Assembly (NCBI RefSeq): GCF_000002425.4
Contig: NC_037256.1
Span: 3,633,774-3,697,773, forward strand
Direction: 5' to 3'
From: Physcomitrium patens
Taxonomy: Eukaryota > Streptophyta > Bryopsida > Funariales > Funariaceae
DNA: 64,000 nt
The notes under the pieces are model-generated. The model worked only from the letters and a program-made list of their open reading frames with translations. It was not told where the DNA came from and ran no database searches. Shown here one piece after another: positions 13,003 to 25,039 of the stretch (its first letter is position 1; the number at the start of each line of letters is the position of its first letter). The position numbers were made by a program, and so were the translations under genes.

Positions 13003-13202
13003 GCACTTATAATATCAAAGCTTTGTCTAATCTTCATTAAGAGTGAATTATCCCTTTCTCTTGATAAGACATAAGCGTATTAGAAGTTGCAGATTACCTT
13101 CTTCTAAACTGATATTGTCTTTAGTATTTTTTTTGTTCTCAAGTCCTCTCTTATATTTGTCTTAAGTAATATTAGACATCTTCTCTTTTCTAAGTGTTAT
13201 CA

Positions 13203-13296
13203 TGGTAAAACTTACTAAAATGAAGAGTACAATGGCACAAATGCAAGAAAAATTGAGGAAATTAATGCTTGAGATGCATCAATTCAATTCACCACC
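13203..13296 (+). mobile_element. Element A, gag start (left of the B insertion)
   Basis: The first about 31 codons of element A gag, resembling the N-terminal coiled-coil segment of the B and C gag regions (MAQMQEQ-type). The 5-bp target copy CCACC at 13292-13296 ends it, and the B LTR follows directly. Confidence 0.85.
13292..13296. repeat. Target-site duplication of B, left copy
   Basis: CCACC directly before the B 5' LTR, repeated exactly at 26065-26069 after its 3' LTR. Confidence 0.93.
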
Positions 13297-13857
13297 TGTC
13301 ACGGCCATAATCATGTAAGCTGATAATTACATATAAAAATAGGTAGAAGTAAGTAAAAGTAAGTAAAAATAAGTTAATTCTATAATATTAAATATGGAAG
13401 ATTCTTAGAAGCTTCCTAGACGTTGTTTTGACTTCATAGGTGTCTTTAATTGACTTTTTGGATTAAAAACGTAGTCAACAAGTTGGCCATGTGCCACACA
13501 TGTTGTTAGCTTGAAGATCAAGCTAACTATGTGGCCCACACGTAGAAAAACTTGCCTTGTAAGTTAAGGCATGTGTCCTATAAAGTCAACACAAATTGGA
13601 GGTCTTATAGAACGTCGCCACGTAACCCCTAGTTAGATAGTATATATAGAGACAAGAGTGAAGGCTTCTTCACTCTTGTGAACTCCTTTCTTGTTTCTAG
13701 TCTAGTTTCAAGGGGCTCTAGTTTTCTTGTCTTTTGGCAATAGCCATTCCAGTTTTTCTTTCAATATATATACTTGTTTATATATATTTTGTTACTTCTC
13801 TTTGAGTGAAGGCTCACTTGTCTGAATTATTTTTTCATCGAGTTCTTGTCCTTGACA
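13297..13857 (+). repeat. Element B 5' LTR
   Basis: 561 bp. TATA-like stretch at 13641-13648 and predicted RNA start near 13672, the same spacing as in C. Its U5 part differs clearly from that of C, so B and C are different subfamilies. Confidence 0.96.
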
Positions 13858-13859
13858 GA

Positions 13860-13870
13860 TTGACAAGAGT
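13860..13870 (+). other. Putative primer-binding site of B
   Basis: TTGACAAGAGT two bases after the 5' LTR, complementary to the predicted RNA start (13672-13682) at 10 of 11 positions. Confidence 0.55.
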
Positions 13871-14070
13871 ATACCTACAATATCAGAGCTTTGTCTAATC
13901 TTGATTAAGAGTGGATTACCGCTTTTTCTTGATAAGATATAAGCATATTAGAAGTTGCGGATTACCCTCTTCTAAACTGATATTGTCTTTAGTATTTTCT
14001 TTGTCCACAAGTCCTCTCTTCTACTTGTCTTGAGCGATATTAGACATCTTCTGTCTTCTAATTGATTATC

Positions 14071-15060
14071 ATGGCAGAACTTCTTGAAATGAAGAGTGCA
14101 ATGGCACAAATACAAGAGCAATTGAGGGAGTTAATGCTTGCAATGCATCAACTCAATTTACCACCACAAAGAGCAACAAGATTGGCAGGAAGTGAAGATA
14201 TAGAAATGGTTGGAGTTGCTTCAACATCTGCACCAAACTATGTCCTTTCTCTTATGGTGGAATGCCCTTCAAATGTTAAACAACCAAGAATTATCCTACC
14301 CGAGAAGTTTGATGGCACTAGATCCAAGTTTCGAGGATTTATCAATCAAGTGCAACTTGTGATTGAACTTCAACCCCAAAGCTATCCAACTCCAAGATCA
14401 CAAGTTAGATTCATTGGTACGCTTCTTTCAAGTTCAACACTATCGTGGTTTTCATCTTTTCTTGAATGACGAGATCCAATATTGAATAATCTAGAGGCTT
14501 TTTGGCGGAGTTTTGATCCATGTATGGAGAACATGATGCAATTCGTGTTGCAACCAATAAGTTCCGTATTTTACGACAAGGCAATCGATCAGTAATGTTA
14601 TATGCTTCACAATTTTGACAACTTGCAACTGATATCAAGTGGAATGATGCTGCACTTATTAGCCAATTTCTCTACGGATTACAATATGAGGTAAAGAAAT
14701 TAATGCTCAACTTACCTGATCCTCAAACATTGAGTCAAGCAATTGACTTTGCAGTGAAGTGCGACAATCGCCTTTTTGAATTCCGATTTGAGAACCATAC
14801 AAATGGACCTCAACGTTACTATAATTCAATGGCAACACCAACACGTCTTCAACACATACATTCGGAAGTAGAGGATATGAAAATTGATGCAGTACGTTTC
14901 AAACCTCTTACTGAGCAAGAAAAGACTCGTCATCGTCAAGAAAGATTATGTTTATATTGTGAAGAACCAAAGCACACTGCTCAACATTGTCCAAAGAAAC
15001 GACGCAATCACTAAATGAGGAGTATGGCCATGAAAGAAGATAATATGTCGGAAAACGAGT
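14071..15060 (+). mobile_element. Element B gag region
   Basis: Fossil capsid gene region. It has an N-terminal coiled-coil-like segment (MAELLEMKSAMAQIQEQ), a retrotransposon gag core with TLSWFSSFLE, and a zinc knuckle CLYCEEPKHTAQHC (CX2CX4HX4C) near 14948-14990. Not open throughout. Confidence 0.9.
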
Positions 15061-15088
15061 TTGTCCAGCTACAATAGGGACCGTGCGG

Positions 15089-15093
15089 CTGAA
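15089..15093. repeat. Target-site duplication of C, left copy
   Basis: CTGAA directly before the C 5' LTR, repeated exactly at 21463-21467. Confidence 0.93.
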
Positions 15094-15645
15094 TGTCACG
15101 GCCATAATCATATAAGCTAATAATTACATATAGAAATAGGTAGAAATAAATAAAAGTAGATAAAAGTAAGTTAATTCTATAATATTTAATATAGAAGCTT
15201 CCTAAAAACTTCCTAGACACTGCTTTGACTTCATAGGTGTCTTTAATTGACTTTTTGGATTAGAAACGTGGTCAACAAGTTGGCCATGTGCCACACATGT
15301 TGTTAGCTTGAAGATCAAGCTAACTATGTGGCCCACACATAGAAAAACTTGCCGTGTAAGTCAAGGCATGTGTCCTACAAAGTCAACACATATTGGAGGT
15401 CCTATAGAACGTCGCCACGTAGCCCTTAGTTAGATAGTATATATAGAGACAAGAGTGAAGGCTTCTTCACTCTTGTCAACTCCTTTCTTGCTTCTAGTCC
15501 AGGTTCAAGAGTCTTTAGTTTCTTGTCTTGTGGCAATAGCCATTCCAGTTTCCTTTTAATATACCTACTTGTTTATATTTTGACTTATTATATCAAGATA
15601 GCCTTTTTGTGTATATTTTCCCTCATCGAGTCTTTGTCCTTGACA
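15094..15645 (+). repeat. Element C 5' LTR
   Basis: 552 bp from TGTCACGG to CCTTGACA. Contains the TATA box, a 13-bp inverted repeat and the predicted RNA start. Its right end is fixed by the 3' LTR, which abuts the target copy. Confidence 0.97.
15438..15469 (+). promoter_or_regulatory. Element C LTR promoter: TATA box and predicted RNA start
   Basis: TATATATA at 15438-15445. The base A at 15469, in a CA dinucleotide 31 bp from the first T, is at the usual plant TATA-to-start distance. The spacing is the same in B (13641 to 13672). A perfect 13-bp inverted repeat, GACAAGAGTGAAG (15448-15460) against 15465-15477 with a GCTT loop, overlaps the predicted start. Confidence 0.6.
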
Positions 15646-15647
15646 GA

Positions 15648-15658
15648 TTGACAAGAGT
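15648..15658 (+). other. Putative primer-binding site of C (self-priming type)
   Basis: TTGACAAGAGT, two bases after the 5' LTR, is the exact reverse complement of ACTCTTGTCAA at 15469-15479, the predicted first 11 bases of the element RNA. No adjacent TGG as needed for a tRNA CCA end. A weaker tRNA-Met-like match (ATATCAGAGC) lies about 20 bp further on. Confidence 0.6.
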
Positions 15659-15853
15659 ACATTTACAATATCAGAGCTTTGTTTTTCTTGAGTGAGAGTG
15701 GATTACCCCTTTCTCTTGACAAGACATAAGCGTATTAGAAGTTTGCGGATTACCCACTTCTAAACTGATATTGTTCTTAGTATCTTCTTTGTTATCAAGT
15801 CTTTCTTTTCTTTTGTCTTGAGCAGTATCAAACAAATTTTTCTTAGTGTCATT

Positions 15854-16858
15854 ATGGCAGAGCTTGTTGAAATGAAGAGTGCAATGGCACAAATGCAAGA
15901 GCAAATGAGGGAGTTAATGCTTGCGATGCATCAACTCAATTCACCAACACATGAAAAAACAAGAATAGCAAAAAATGGGGATATAGAGATGATCGGAGCT
16001 GCTTCAACATCTACAACAAATCACGTTCCTTCTCCAATTGTACAACACCCTGTAAGCACTAGAGAACCAAGAATTGCCTTACCCTAGAAATTTGATGGTA
16101 CGAGATCTAAGTTTCGAGGGTTCATCAATCAAGTACAATTGGCAATTGAACTTCAACCGCAAAGCTATCCAACTCCAGGATCACAAGTCAGGTTTATTGG
16201 CACTCTACTTTTTGGTTCTGCATTATCATGGTTTTCGTCTTTTCTTGAACAACGAAATCCAATATTGGACAATTTGGAAGCTTTTTTGGCGGAGTTTCGA
16301 TCTATGTATGGTGAACACGATGCAACTCGTGTTGCAACAAATAAGATCCGAATTCTGCGACAAGAAAATTGCTCAATAACAGTGTATGCTTCACAATTTC
16401 GACAACTTGCAATTGACATCAAGAGGGATGATGCTGCACTCATTAGTCAATTTCTTTATGGATTGCAATACGAAGTAAAGAAATTGATGCTCAACTTACC
16501 TAATCCCCAAACTTTGAGTCAAGAAATCGATTTTGCGGTAAAATGTGATAATCGACTTTTCAAATTTCGATCTGAGAATCATTCACGAGAACCTCAATAT
16601 TATTACTCAATGACAACATCAACATCTTTGCCAAACGTACATTCGGAAGTAGATGACATGCAAATTGACGTGATACGTTTTAAACCCCTAACTGAGCAAG
16701 AAAAGATTCGTCGTCGTCAAGAAGGATTATGTTTATATTGCGGAGAACCTAAGCACACTGCTCAACATTGTCCAAAGAAACGACGCAACTATAAAATGAG
16801 GGGTACGACGGTCAAAGAAGACAACATGTCAGAAAACGGATTCGTCCAGCTACAATAG
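15854..16858 (+). mobile_element. Element C gag region
   Basis: Fossil gag: MAELVEMKSAMAQMQEQMRE coiled-coil-like start, gag core with ALSWFSSFLEQRNP, and a zinc knuckle CLYCGEPKHTAQHC (CX2CX4HX4C) near 16733-16775 followed by a basic KKRR stretch. Mostly open but broken. Confidence 0.93.
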
Positions 16859-16863
16859 GGACC

Positions 16864-19800
16864 GTGCAGCTGGAACCTTGTACAATTCCTAATGAAGGTC
16901 CTATCCTCTCCTCAGAACCCTCTCCTTGTTTTATAATAGACTTATATTTAGGACCTAAGAATTACAAAGCCTCTGCTTTATTAGATTCGGGAGCCTCAGC
17001 ATGTTTTTTAGATGAACAATTTGTTAAAAGTCGTAAAATACCCTTTGTACAGAAACCTAAACCAGTACATGTAGAAGTCATAGATGGTCGTCCCTTGTCT
17101 TCTGGAGATGTCACTCATGAAACTCATCCTATAAAAGTAACAATAGACGGTCATGATAGCTACATAGCTTTTAACATAATTAAATCCCCATCCAATCCAA
17201 TTATTTTAGATTTATCCTCGCTAGAAAAATATAATCCTCGAATAGATTGGAATTCACGTAAACTTGACTTTTTCCAGAGCGTTATTAATAGTTCTACTAA
17301 CCAAGTAAAAAATTATAAGTCTAGTATAATAAAATCCATACTGATAGGTGCAAAAGCATTTATACACGCAGCAAAAGAAGGATCAACTTTTGCTATTTAT
17401 GCTGCACCTATTTCTGAAAACGTAAAGACTTCAAGTGGCATTCCAAGTCAATATCAGGAGTATCAAGACGTTTTTGAGAAAAAGAATGCAGATATTCTTC
17501 TTGAGCATCGTCCATATGATTATTCAATCGACCTCAAGGAAGGAACTCAGCCACCATTTGGACCAATTTACAGTTTATCGCAAGATGAGATGGCTGAACT
17601 CAAGACATATATTGACGAGAATTTAGCAAAGAATTTCATACGCCATTCAAAATCTCCAGCAGGAGCTCCAATTCTATTCGTAAAGAAAAAAGATGGATCT
17701 TTACGAATGTGTGTTGATTATCGAGGACTCAACAAGATCACAATCAAGAACAGGTATCCATTACCTTTGATATCAGGACTCCTTGACCAGTTGAATCAAG
17801 CTAAGATCTATACAAAAATAGATCTAAGAGGAGCATATAATCTAGTACGGATCAAAGAAGGAGATGAATGGAAGACTGCGTTTTGAACCAGGTATGGACA
17901 TTTCGAATATAATGTCATGCCCTTTGGACTCACGAATGCACCAGCTGCTTTTCAACATCTCATGAATGATGTATTTCATGAATTCTTAGACAATTTTGTC
18001 GTCTGCTATCTAGACGATATCATGATCTATTCTAAGAATGTCGAAGAACATGAAATACATGTTCGTCAAGTATTACAAAAACTTAGAGATGCAGGATTGT
18101 ACGCCAAGATAGAAAAGTGTGTATTTCACACTACTCAAGTTGACTTTTTAAGATACATCATTTCAAATGATGGTCTCATGATGGATTCTAAGAAAGTCCA
18201 AACAATCATGGATTGGAAGATTCCAAGGACGGTAAGAGATGTCCAATGTTTCTTGGGATTTGCCAATTACTATCGGATCTTCATCAAAGATTTCTCACGA
18301 GTTGCAGCTCTACTTACACGCTTGACTAGTAAAGATAAATTTCAATGGAATCAAGAAGCGGAAGCAGTATTTGAAGCCTTGAAGACATCGTTTGTCTCTG
18401 CACCAGTCTTATATCGTGTTGACTTTTCCAAGGCATTTTTTATGGAAACAGATGCATCAGATTTTGCCTTGGGTGCAGTTTTATCACAAATGGGAACAGA
18501 TGACAAACTTCATCCGATAGCTTTTCATTCAAGAAAATTCTCAGCAACCGAGATCAATTATGAGATCCACGATAAAGAACTTCTTGCGATCATGGATTCT
18601 TTTCAAGAATGGCATCATTATCTAGAAGGCGCTTCTAGTCCAGTCACTATGTATACAGATCACAAGAACCTCGAGTATTTCATGTCAGCACGTGTGTTGA
18701 ATCGTCGTCAAGCTCGTTGGAGTATGTCTTTGTCAAGATTCGAGTTCATTATCACTTATCGGCCAGGAAAACAACAAGGTTTGTCCGATGCCCTATCTAG
18801 ACATTCTTATTTTGCACCAAAAGAAGGAGATGCAGCTTTTGAGCAATAAAGAACGGTCCTCTTGAAACCGGAGTAATTTCATCTCCGAACAATGAAATCA
18901 ACATTGACTGTTGATTCAACTTTTCTCAAGCAAATTCAATCCAATATGTCCTCAGACCCTCTTGTTCATGATATCGAGAATAATTCTTCCAAGTCTCATG
19001 ATCCTTCTAAGTTCGAGTTCAAGAATAATCTATTATATTTTGAAGGACGCTTATATGTTCCAGAAGGAGAAGCACGTTTACGTGTTCTTCAAGCACGTCA
19101 TGACTTTCTAGCAGCAGGGCACTTTGGATATAATAAGACTTTGGAACTCATATCAAGAGATTTTTGGTGGCCATAAATATGGAAGTCAGTCAAAGACTTT
19201 GTACAATCATGTGATATTTGTTCAAGATCAAAAATTCGTCGTCATCGACCTTACGGACTTCTTCAGCCATTACCTATACCAGAACAACCATGGTCTTCTG
19301 TTTCTATGGATTTCATCACAAATCTTCCAAGCTCAAGATCTTATGATTCTATATTTGTGATAGTAGATCGTTTCACCAAGATGGCACATTTTGTGCTGTG
19401 TATAAAATCTATCACAGGTGAAGAAACAGCTAAGCTTTTCATTGATAATATCTATCGCTATCATGGATTACCTAAAGATATCATATCGGATAGGGGAACT
19501 CAATTTGTGTCAAGATTTTGGAGGACCCTTTTCAAGATTTTAAAAGTGGACATAAAGCTATCTTCGGCTTTCCATCCTCAAACTGATGGACAAACAGAGC
19601 GCGTAAACCAAGTCTTGGAGCAATATTTAAGGTGTACTATCAACTACCAACAAGATGATTGGACAACCCTTCTGCCATTGGCAGAGTTTGCTTATAATAA
19701 TACGGTACATTCTTCCACGCAACAAACACCTTTCTTTGTCAATTATGGCTATCATCCACGACTTGATACTTTTGATTTTTCAAAAGTTGATAATCCTGCA

Positions 19801-20352
19801 GCAGAAGATATGGCAAATCGGTTGTCAGAGTTACATGCAATAATGAAGACGCAATTGAAGGAAGCTCAAGAACGACAAAAGATAAACGCAGATCTATATC
19901 GTAACGAGCAACCACAACTCAATGTGGGTGATAAGGTATGGCTACTTCATCGCAATATCAAGACTACTCGACCTTGTGACAAGTTGGACTATCGTAGGCT
20001 TGGCCCCTTTTCTGTTTCTGAACAGATCAACCCAGTTGCATATCGGTTACATCTACCGGAGTCAATGAAGATCCATCTTGTATTTCACGTGTCTCTTCTT
20101 GAACCATATAAGACAGTGGATATACAAGGAAGAAGACAAATGCCACCGCCTCCTATAGAAGTAGATAATAATAAAGAATTTGAGGTGGAAGAGATATTAG
20201 ACTCAAGGCGGCACCGAAATAAGCTGGAATATCTTGTTCATTGGCACGGATATGATATTAGTGAACGCACATGGGAGCCATCCAGGAATCTAACAAATGC
20301 ATCAACTAAAGTCAAAGTTTTTCATCAACGACATCCATCGAAATCAAGATGA
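16864..20352 (+). mobile_element. Element C pol region
   Basis: In order: aspartic protease ([13 protein letters not shown] near 16975), reverse transcriptase (about 17560-18200, VCYLDDIMIYS near 18002), RNase H (about 18400-18820, METDASDFALG), integrase zinc-binding part (about 19080-19230) and DDE core (about 19290-19700, DRFTKMAHF and SDRGTQFVSRFW), GPF/Y-like linker (RRLGPFSVSEQINPVAY near 20000) and chromodomain (about 20175-20310, EYLVHWHGYDISERTWEP). This places it in the chromovirus branch of Ty3/gypsy. Broken in a few places. Confidence 0.96.
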
Positions 20353-20910
20353 AAATCTCTCTTATAAAAGAGACAAGATTGAGGCAAGATAACATTCAAT
20401 TTCCTATCCTTGTTTGTAACTTCTTTGCATTTGTGACGCTAATTAGATGGAGAGCCAACAACCAGCGGATTTAACTCAAGAACCTTCGTTTGCTGACCTG
20501 TCGGACGAGACATTACGATTGTCACAACCTTTAAGACGACGCAATCGAGATGAACATCTTCAAGAACGACATGTTCTTCCTCGAATAGATGGTGAGATAT
20601 AACGCGTTTGGTATCACGATTTGGGAAGGGAGTCCCGATGTTTGGTGATTTTACTAGAGGTAGGAACAACTCCTGATGGTGTTCCAAATATTCTATTCGA
20701 AGGAAGTTACAAAGGCCTCAACAATGATCAAATAACAGGGTGGTCTTCCCGCCCTGGTATGGGACACTACCGATGGTTGAGAGGCCCTATCAATCATCTT
20801 CGAAGAGTATAGAGATCAGAGTATGTGGCGAATACAATTCGTCGCATCATAGATTTCTTCAACATATGATGACCGCTCCTCGTGGAACTCGTCTCTAGAA
20901 GGGGGGGTAA

Positions 20911-21462
20911 TGTCACGGCCATAATCATGTAAGCTAATAATTACATATAGAAATAGGTAGAAGTAAGTAAAAGTAGATAAAAGTAAGTTAATTCTATAAT
21001 ATTTAATATAGAAGCTTCCTAGAAACTTCTTAGACGCTGCTTTGACTTCATAGGTGTCTTTAATTGACTTTTTGGATTAGAAACGTGGTCAACAAGTTGG
21101 CCATGTGCCACACATGTTGTTAGCTTGAAGATCAAGCTAACTATGTGGCCCACACGTAGAAAAACTTGCTGTGTAAGTCAAGGCATGTGTCCTACAAAGT
21201 CAACACATATTGGAGGTCCTATAGAACGTCGCCACGTAGCCCTTAGTTAGATAGTATATATAGAGACAAGAGTGAAGGCTTCTTCACTCTTGTCAACTTC
21301 TTTCTTGCTTCTAGTCCAGGTTCAAGAGTCTTTAGTTTCTTGTCTTGTGGCAATAGCCATTCCAGTTTCCTTTTAATATACCTACTTGTTTATATTTTGA
21401 CTTATTATATCGAGATAACCTTTTTGTGTATATTTTCCCTCATCGAGTCTTTGTCCTTGACA
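20911..21462 (+). repeat. Element C 3' LTR
   Basis: 552 bp. Preceded by AGAAGGGGGGG, a typical polypurine tract, and followed by CTGAA and then element B pol. Confidence 0.97.
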
Positions 21463-21467
21463 CTGAA

Positions 21468-24400
21468 ACCTTGCACAACTTCTAGTAAAGGTCCTATTCT
21501 CTCCTCAGAGCCTTCTTCTTGTTTTATATTAAATGTTATTTTAGGACCTAAACATTACAAAGTCTCTGCCTTGTTAGATTCAGGAGCCTCAGCGTGTTTT
21601 TTAGATGAAGAATTTACTAAAAGACATAGCATATCTTTAGTAAAGAAAACTAAACCTATTCATGTAGAAGTCATAGATGGTCGTCCATTGTCTTCTGGAG
21701 ATATTACTCACGAAACCCTTCCTATAGAAGTAATAATCAATGGCCATAATAGTTTTGTAGTATTTAATATCATTAGATCTCCCTCTAATCCAATCATTTT
21801 AGGTTTATTGTGGTTAAAAAAATACAACCCTCAAATAGATTGGATTTCCCGAATTCTTATTTTTTCTAAAAGTATAACTAACAGTGTAGTTAATCAAAAA
21901 GAGAGTCATAAGTCCAGTTCAATTAAACCCGTATTTATAGGTGCAAAAGCTTTCTTGCATGCTGCTATGAAAGAATCACCATACATTATTTATGCTATAC
22001 TCGTTTCTACTAGTGAAAAGACTTCAAGTGGCATTCCAAGCCAATATGAAGAATTTCAAGATGTATTTGAAAAAAAGAATGCGGATACATTTCCAGAACA
22101 TCGTCCCTATGATTGCTCAATTGACCTTTAAGAAGGAGCACAACCGCCATTTGGACCAATCTATAGTTTATCACAAAATGAGTTAGCTGAACTTAAGGAG
22201 TATATTGAAGAAAATCTAGCCAAAAATTTCATACGCCATTCTAAATCTCCGGCAGGAGCTCCAATTCTATTTGTGAAGAAAAAAGATGGATCATTGCGGA
22301 TGTGTGTCGATTATCGAAAATTCAACAAAATTACCATCAAAAATAGGTATCCACTACCTTTAATATCCAAACTTCTTGATCAGCTGAATCAAGCTAAGAT
22401 CTATACAAAAATAGATCTTCGGAGAGCATACAATCTAGTACACATCAAAGAAGGAGATGAATGGAAGACTGCGTTTCGAACTAGGTATAGACATTTTGAA
22501 TACAACGTCATGCCTTTTGGACTTACAAATGCACCAGCAGCTTTTCAACATCAAATGAATGATGTTTTTCGAGAGTTCTTGGACGATTTTGTGGTATGTT
22601 ATCTAGACGACATCTTGATCTATTCTAAGAATCTAAAAGAACATGAACTTCATGTTCGTCGTGTGTTACAAAAATTAAGGGATGCAAGACTCTATGCCAA
22701 GATAGAAAAGTGTGTATTCCACACTACTCAAGTCAATTTCTTAGGTTACATCATTTCAAATGATGGACTTATGATGGATCCTAAGAAAGTTCAAACTATT
22801 ATAGACTAGAAAATCCCAAAAACGGTAAGAGATGTCCAATGTTTTTTGGGATTTGCCAACTACTATCGGATCTTCATCAAAGACTTCTCTTGAGTTGCAG
22901 CTCCACTTACACGTTTGACTTGTAAAGACAAACTCCAATGGAATCAAAAAGCGGAAGTTGCTTTTGAATCTTTGAAGACAGCGTTTGTTTCTGCACCAAT
23001 CTTGTATCGTGTTGATTCTTCCAAAGCATTCTTTATGGAAACAGATGCATCGGACTTTGCTTTGGGTGCGGTTTTATTACAAATGGGAACAGATGACAAA
23101 CTTCATCCAGTAGCCTTTCATTCAAGAAAATTCTTAGTAGCAAAAATCAATTATGAGATCCACGATAAAGAACTTCTTGCAATTGTGGATTCTTTTCAAG
23201 AATGGCGTCATTATCTAGAAGGCGCTTCTAGTCCAGTCACCATGTATACGGATCACAAGAACCTCGAATATTTTATGTCAGCACGCGTATTAAATCGTCG
23301 CCAAGCTCGTTGGAGCATGTCTTTATCAAGATTCAAGTTCATCATCACTTATCGGCCAGAAAAACAACAAGGTTTATTCGATGCCTTGTCTAGACGTTCT
23401 TATCTTGCACCAAAAGAAGGAGATGCAGCTTTTGAGCAACAAAGAACGGTCCTCTTGAAGTCGAAACAATTTCATCTTCGAGCAATAAAATCAACATTGA
23501 CTATTGATTTAACTTTCCTTAAGCAAGTCTGATTAAGTATGTCTTCAGACCCTCTTGTTCATGATATCAAGAACAATTCTTCTAAATCTCATGATCCATC
23601 TAAATTTGAATTCAAGAACAACCTACTCTATTTCGAATGATGCCTATATGTTCCAGAAAGAGAAGTACGTTTACGTGTTCTTCAAGCTCATCATGACTTC
23701 CCAATAGCAGGGCATTTTGGATATAATAAGACTTTGGAGCTGATATCTAGGGATTTTTGGTGGTGTCAAATGTGGAAGGCAGTTAAAGATTTTGTACAAT
23801 CATGTGATGTTTGCTCAAGATCGAAAACTCTTCGTCATCGACCTTTTGGACTTCTTCAGCTATTACCCATTCCAGAACAACCATGGTCTTCTGTTTCTAT
23901 GGACTTCATCATGGATCTTCCAATCTCAGGTTCTTATGATTCTATATTCGCGATAGTAGATCGTTTTACTAAGATGGCACATTTTGAACCATGTACAAAA
24001 TCTATCACAGGTGAAGAAACAGCTAAGCTCTTTCTTGACAATATCTATCGCTGTCATGGATTACCCAAGGATATTATATCAGATAGGGGAACTCAATTTG
24101 TATCAAGATTTTGGCGGACTCTTTTCAAGATTCTTAAAGTGGATATAAAACTATCTTCGGCATTCCATCCTCAAACTGATGGACAAACAGAGCATGTTAA
24201 TCAAGTTTTGGAGCAATATTTAAGATGTACCATTAATTACCAACAAGATGATTGGACAACTCTTTTGCCATTGGCAGAGTTTGCTTACAACAACACAGTA
24301 TACTCTTCTACAAAATAAACACCTTTCTTTGTTAATTATGGTTATCATCTACGACTTGATACTTTTGACTTTTCAAAAGTTGATAATCCTGTTGCGAAAG

Positions 24401-24921
24401 ATTTGGCGATTCATTTATCAGAGCTACATACAACGATGAAGGCGCAGTTAAAAGAGGCTCAAGAATAACAAAAGACCAATGCGGATGTCTATCGAAAGGA
24501 ACAACCATCATTCGTCTTGGGTGATAAGGTATGGCTACTTTGTTGTAATATCAAGACCACTCGTCCTTGTGACAAGTTGGACTATCGAAGGCTGGGACCA
24601 TTTTCTATTTCTGCACAAATCAATCCAGTTGCATATCGTTTACATCTACCGGAGTCAATGAAAATCCATCCAGTATTCCACGTGTCTCTTCTTGAACCAT
24701 ACAAGACAGTGGACATACCCAGAAGACGACAAGCTCCACCTCCTCCTATAAAAGTGGACAATAATGAAGAGTTTGAAGTAGAAGAAGTCTTAGATTCAAG
24801 GCGACGCCAAAATAAATTAGAATGTCTTGTCCATTGGCGAGGATATGGTATTAGTGAATGCACACGGGAGCCAATAAAGAATCTTGCAAATGCAGCAAAG
24901 GCGGTGGAGGCTTTTTATTGA
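21468..24921 (+). mobile_element. Element B pol region
   Basis: Resumes directly after the C insertion. In order: protease ([12 protein letters not shown] near 21570), reverse transcriptase (about 22100-22800, with [11 protein letters not shown] near 22595), RNase H (about 22950-23450, with METDASDFALG), integrase with zinc-binding part and DDE core (about 23680-24350, with DRFTKMAHF and SDRGTQFVSRFW), linker, and chromodomain (about 24770-24920). The domain order RT-RNaseH-IN is typical of Ty3/gypsy. Broken in several places. Confidence 0.95.
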
Positions 24922-25039
24922 CGACATCTATCAAAATCAAGATGAAAACCTTCTTTATAAAAGAAACAACATCTAGGCAAGATAACATTCTACTTTCAAT
25001 TCTTGTTCGTAGCTTTGCTGTAGTAGTGGCGCTCAGGAG

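Larger units (their letters stand above)
15094..21462 (+). mobile_element. Element C: innermost Ty3/gypsy chromovirus, inserted in B
   Basis: LTRs at 15094-15645 and 20911-21462, each 552 bp, with about 11 differences, all transitions (about 2%). A perfect target duplication CTGAA (15089-15093 and 21463-21467) lies at the gag-pol junction of B. Total 6369 bp. Parts: leader 15646-15853, gag about 15854-16858, pol about 16864-20352, extra 3' open-frame region about 20447-20868, purine tract 20895-20907. Youngest and best preserved; still broken, with about four or five breaks. Confidence 0.98.

Noticed and set aside
13877-13895. tRNA-Met-like primer site (ATATCAGAGC) downstream of the LTRs
   Set aside because: It lies about 20 bp from the LTR edge and lacks the TGG start; the adjacent self-complementary 11-mer fits better, though the alternative is kept open.
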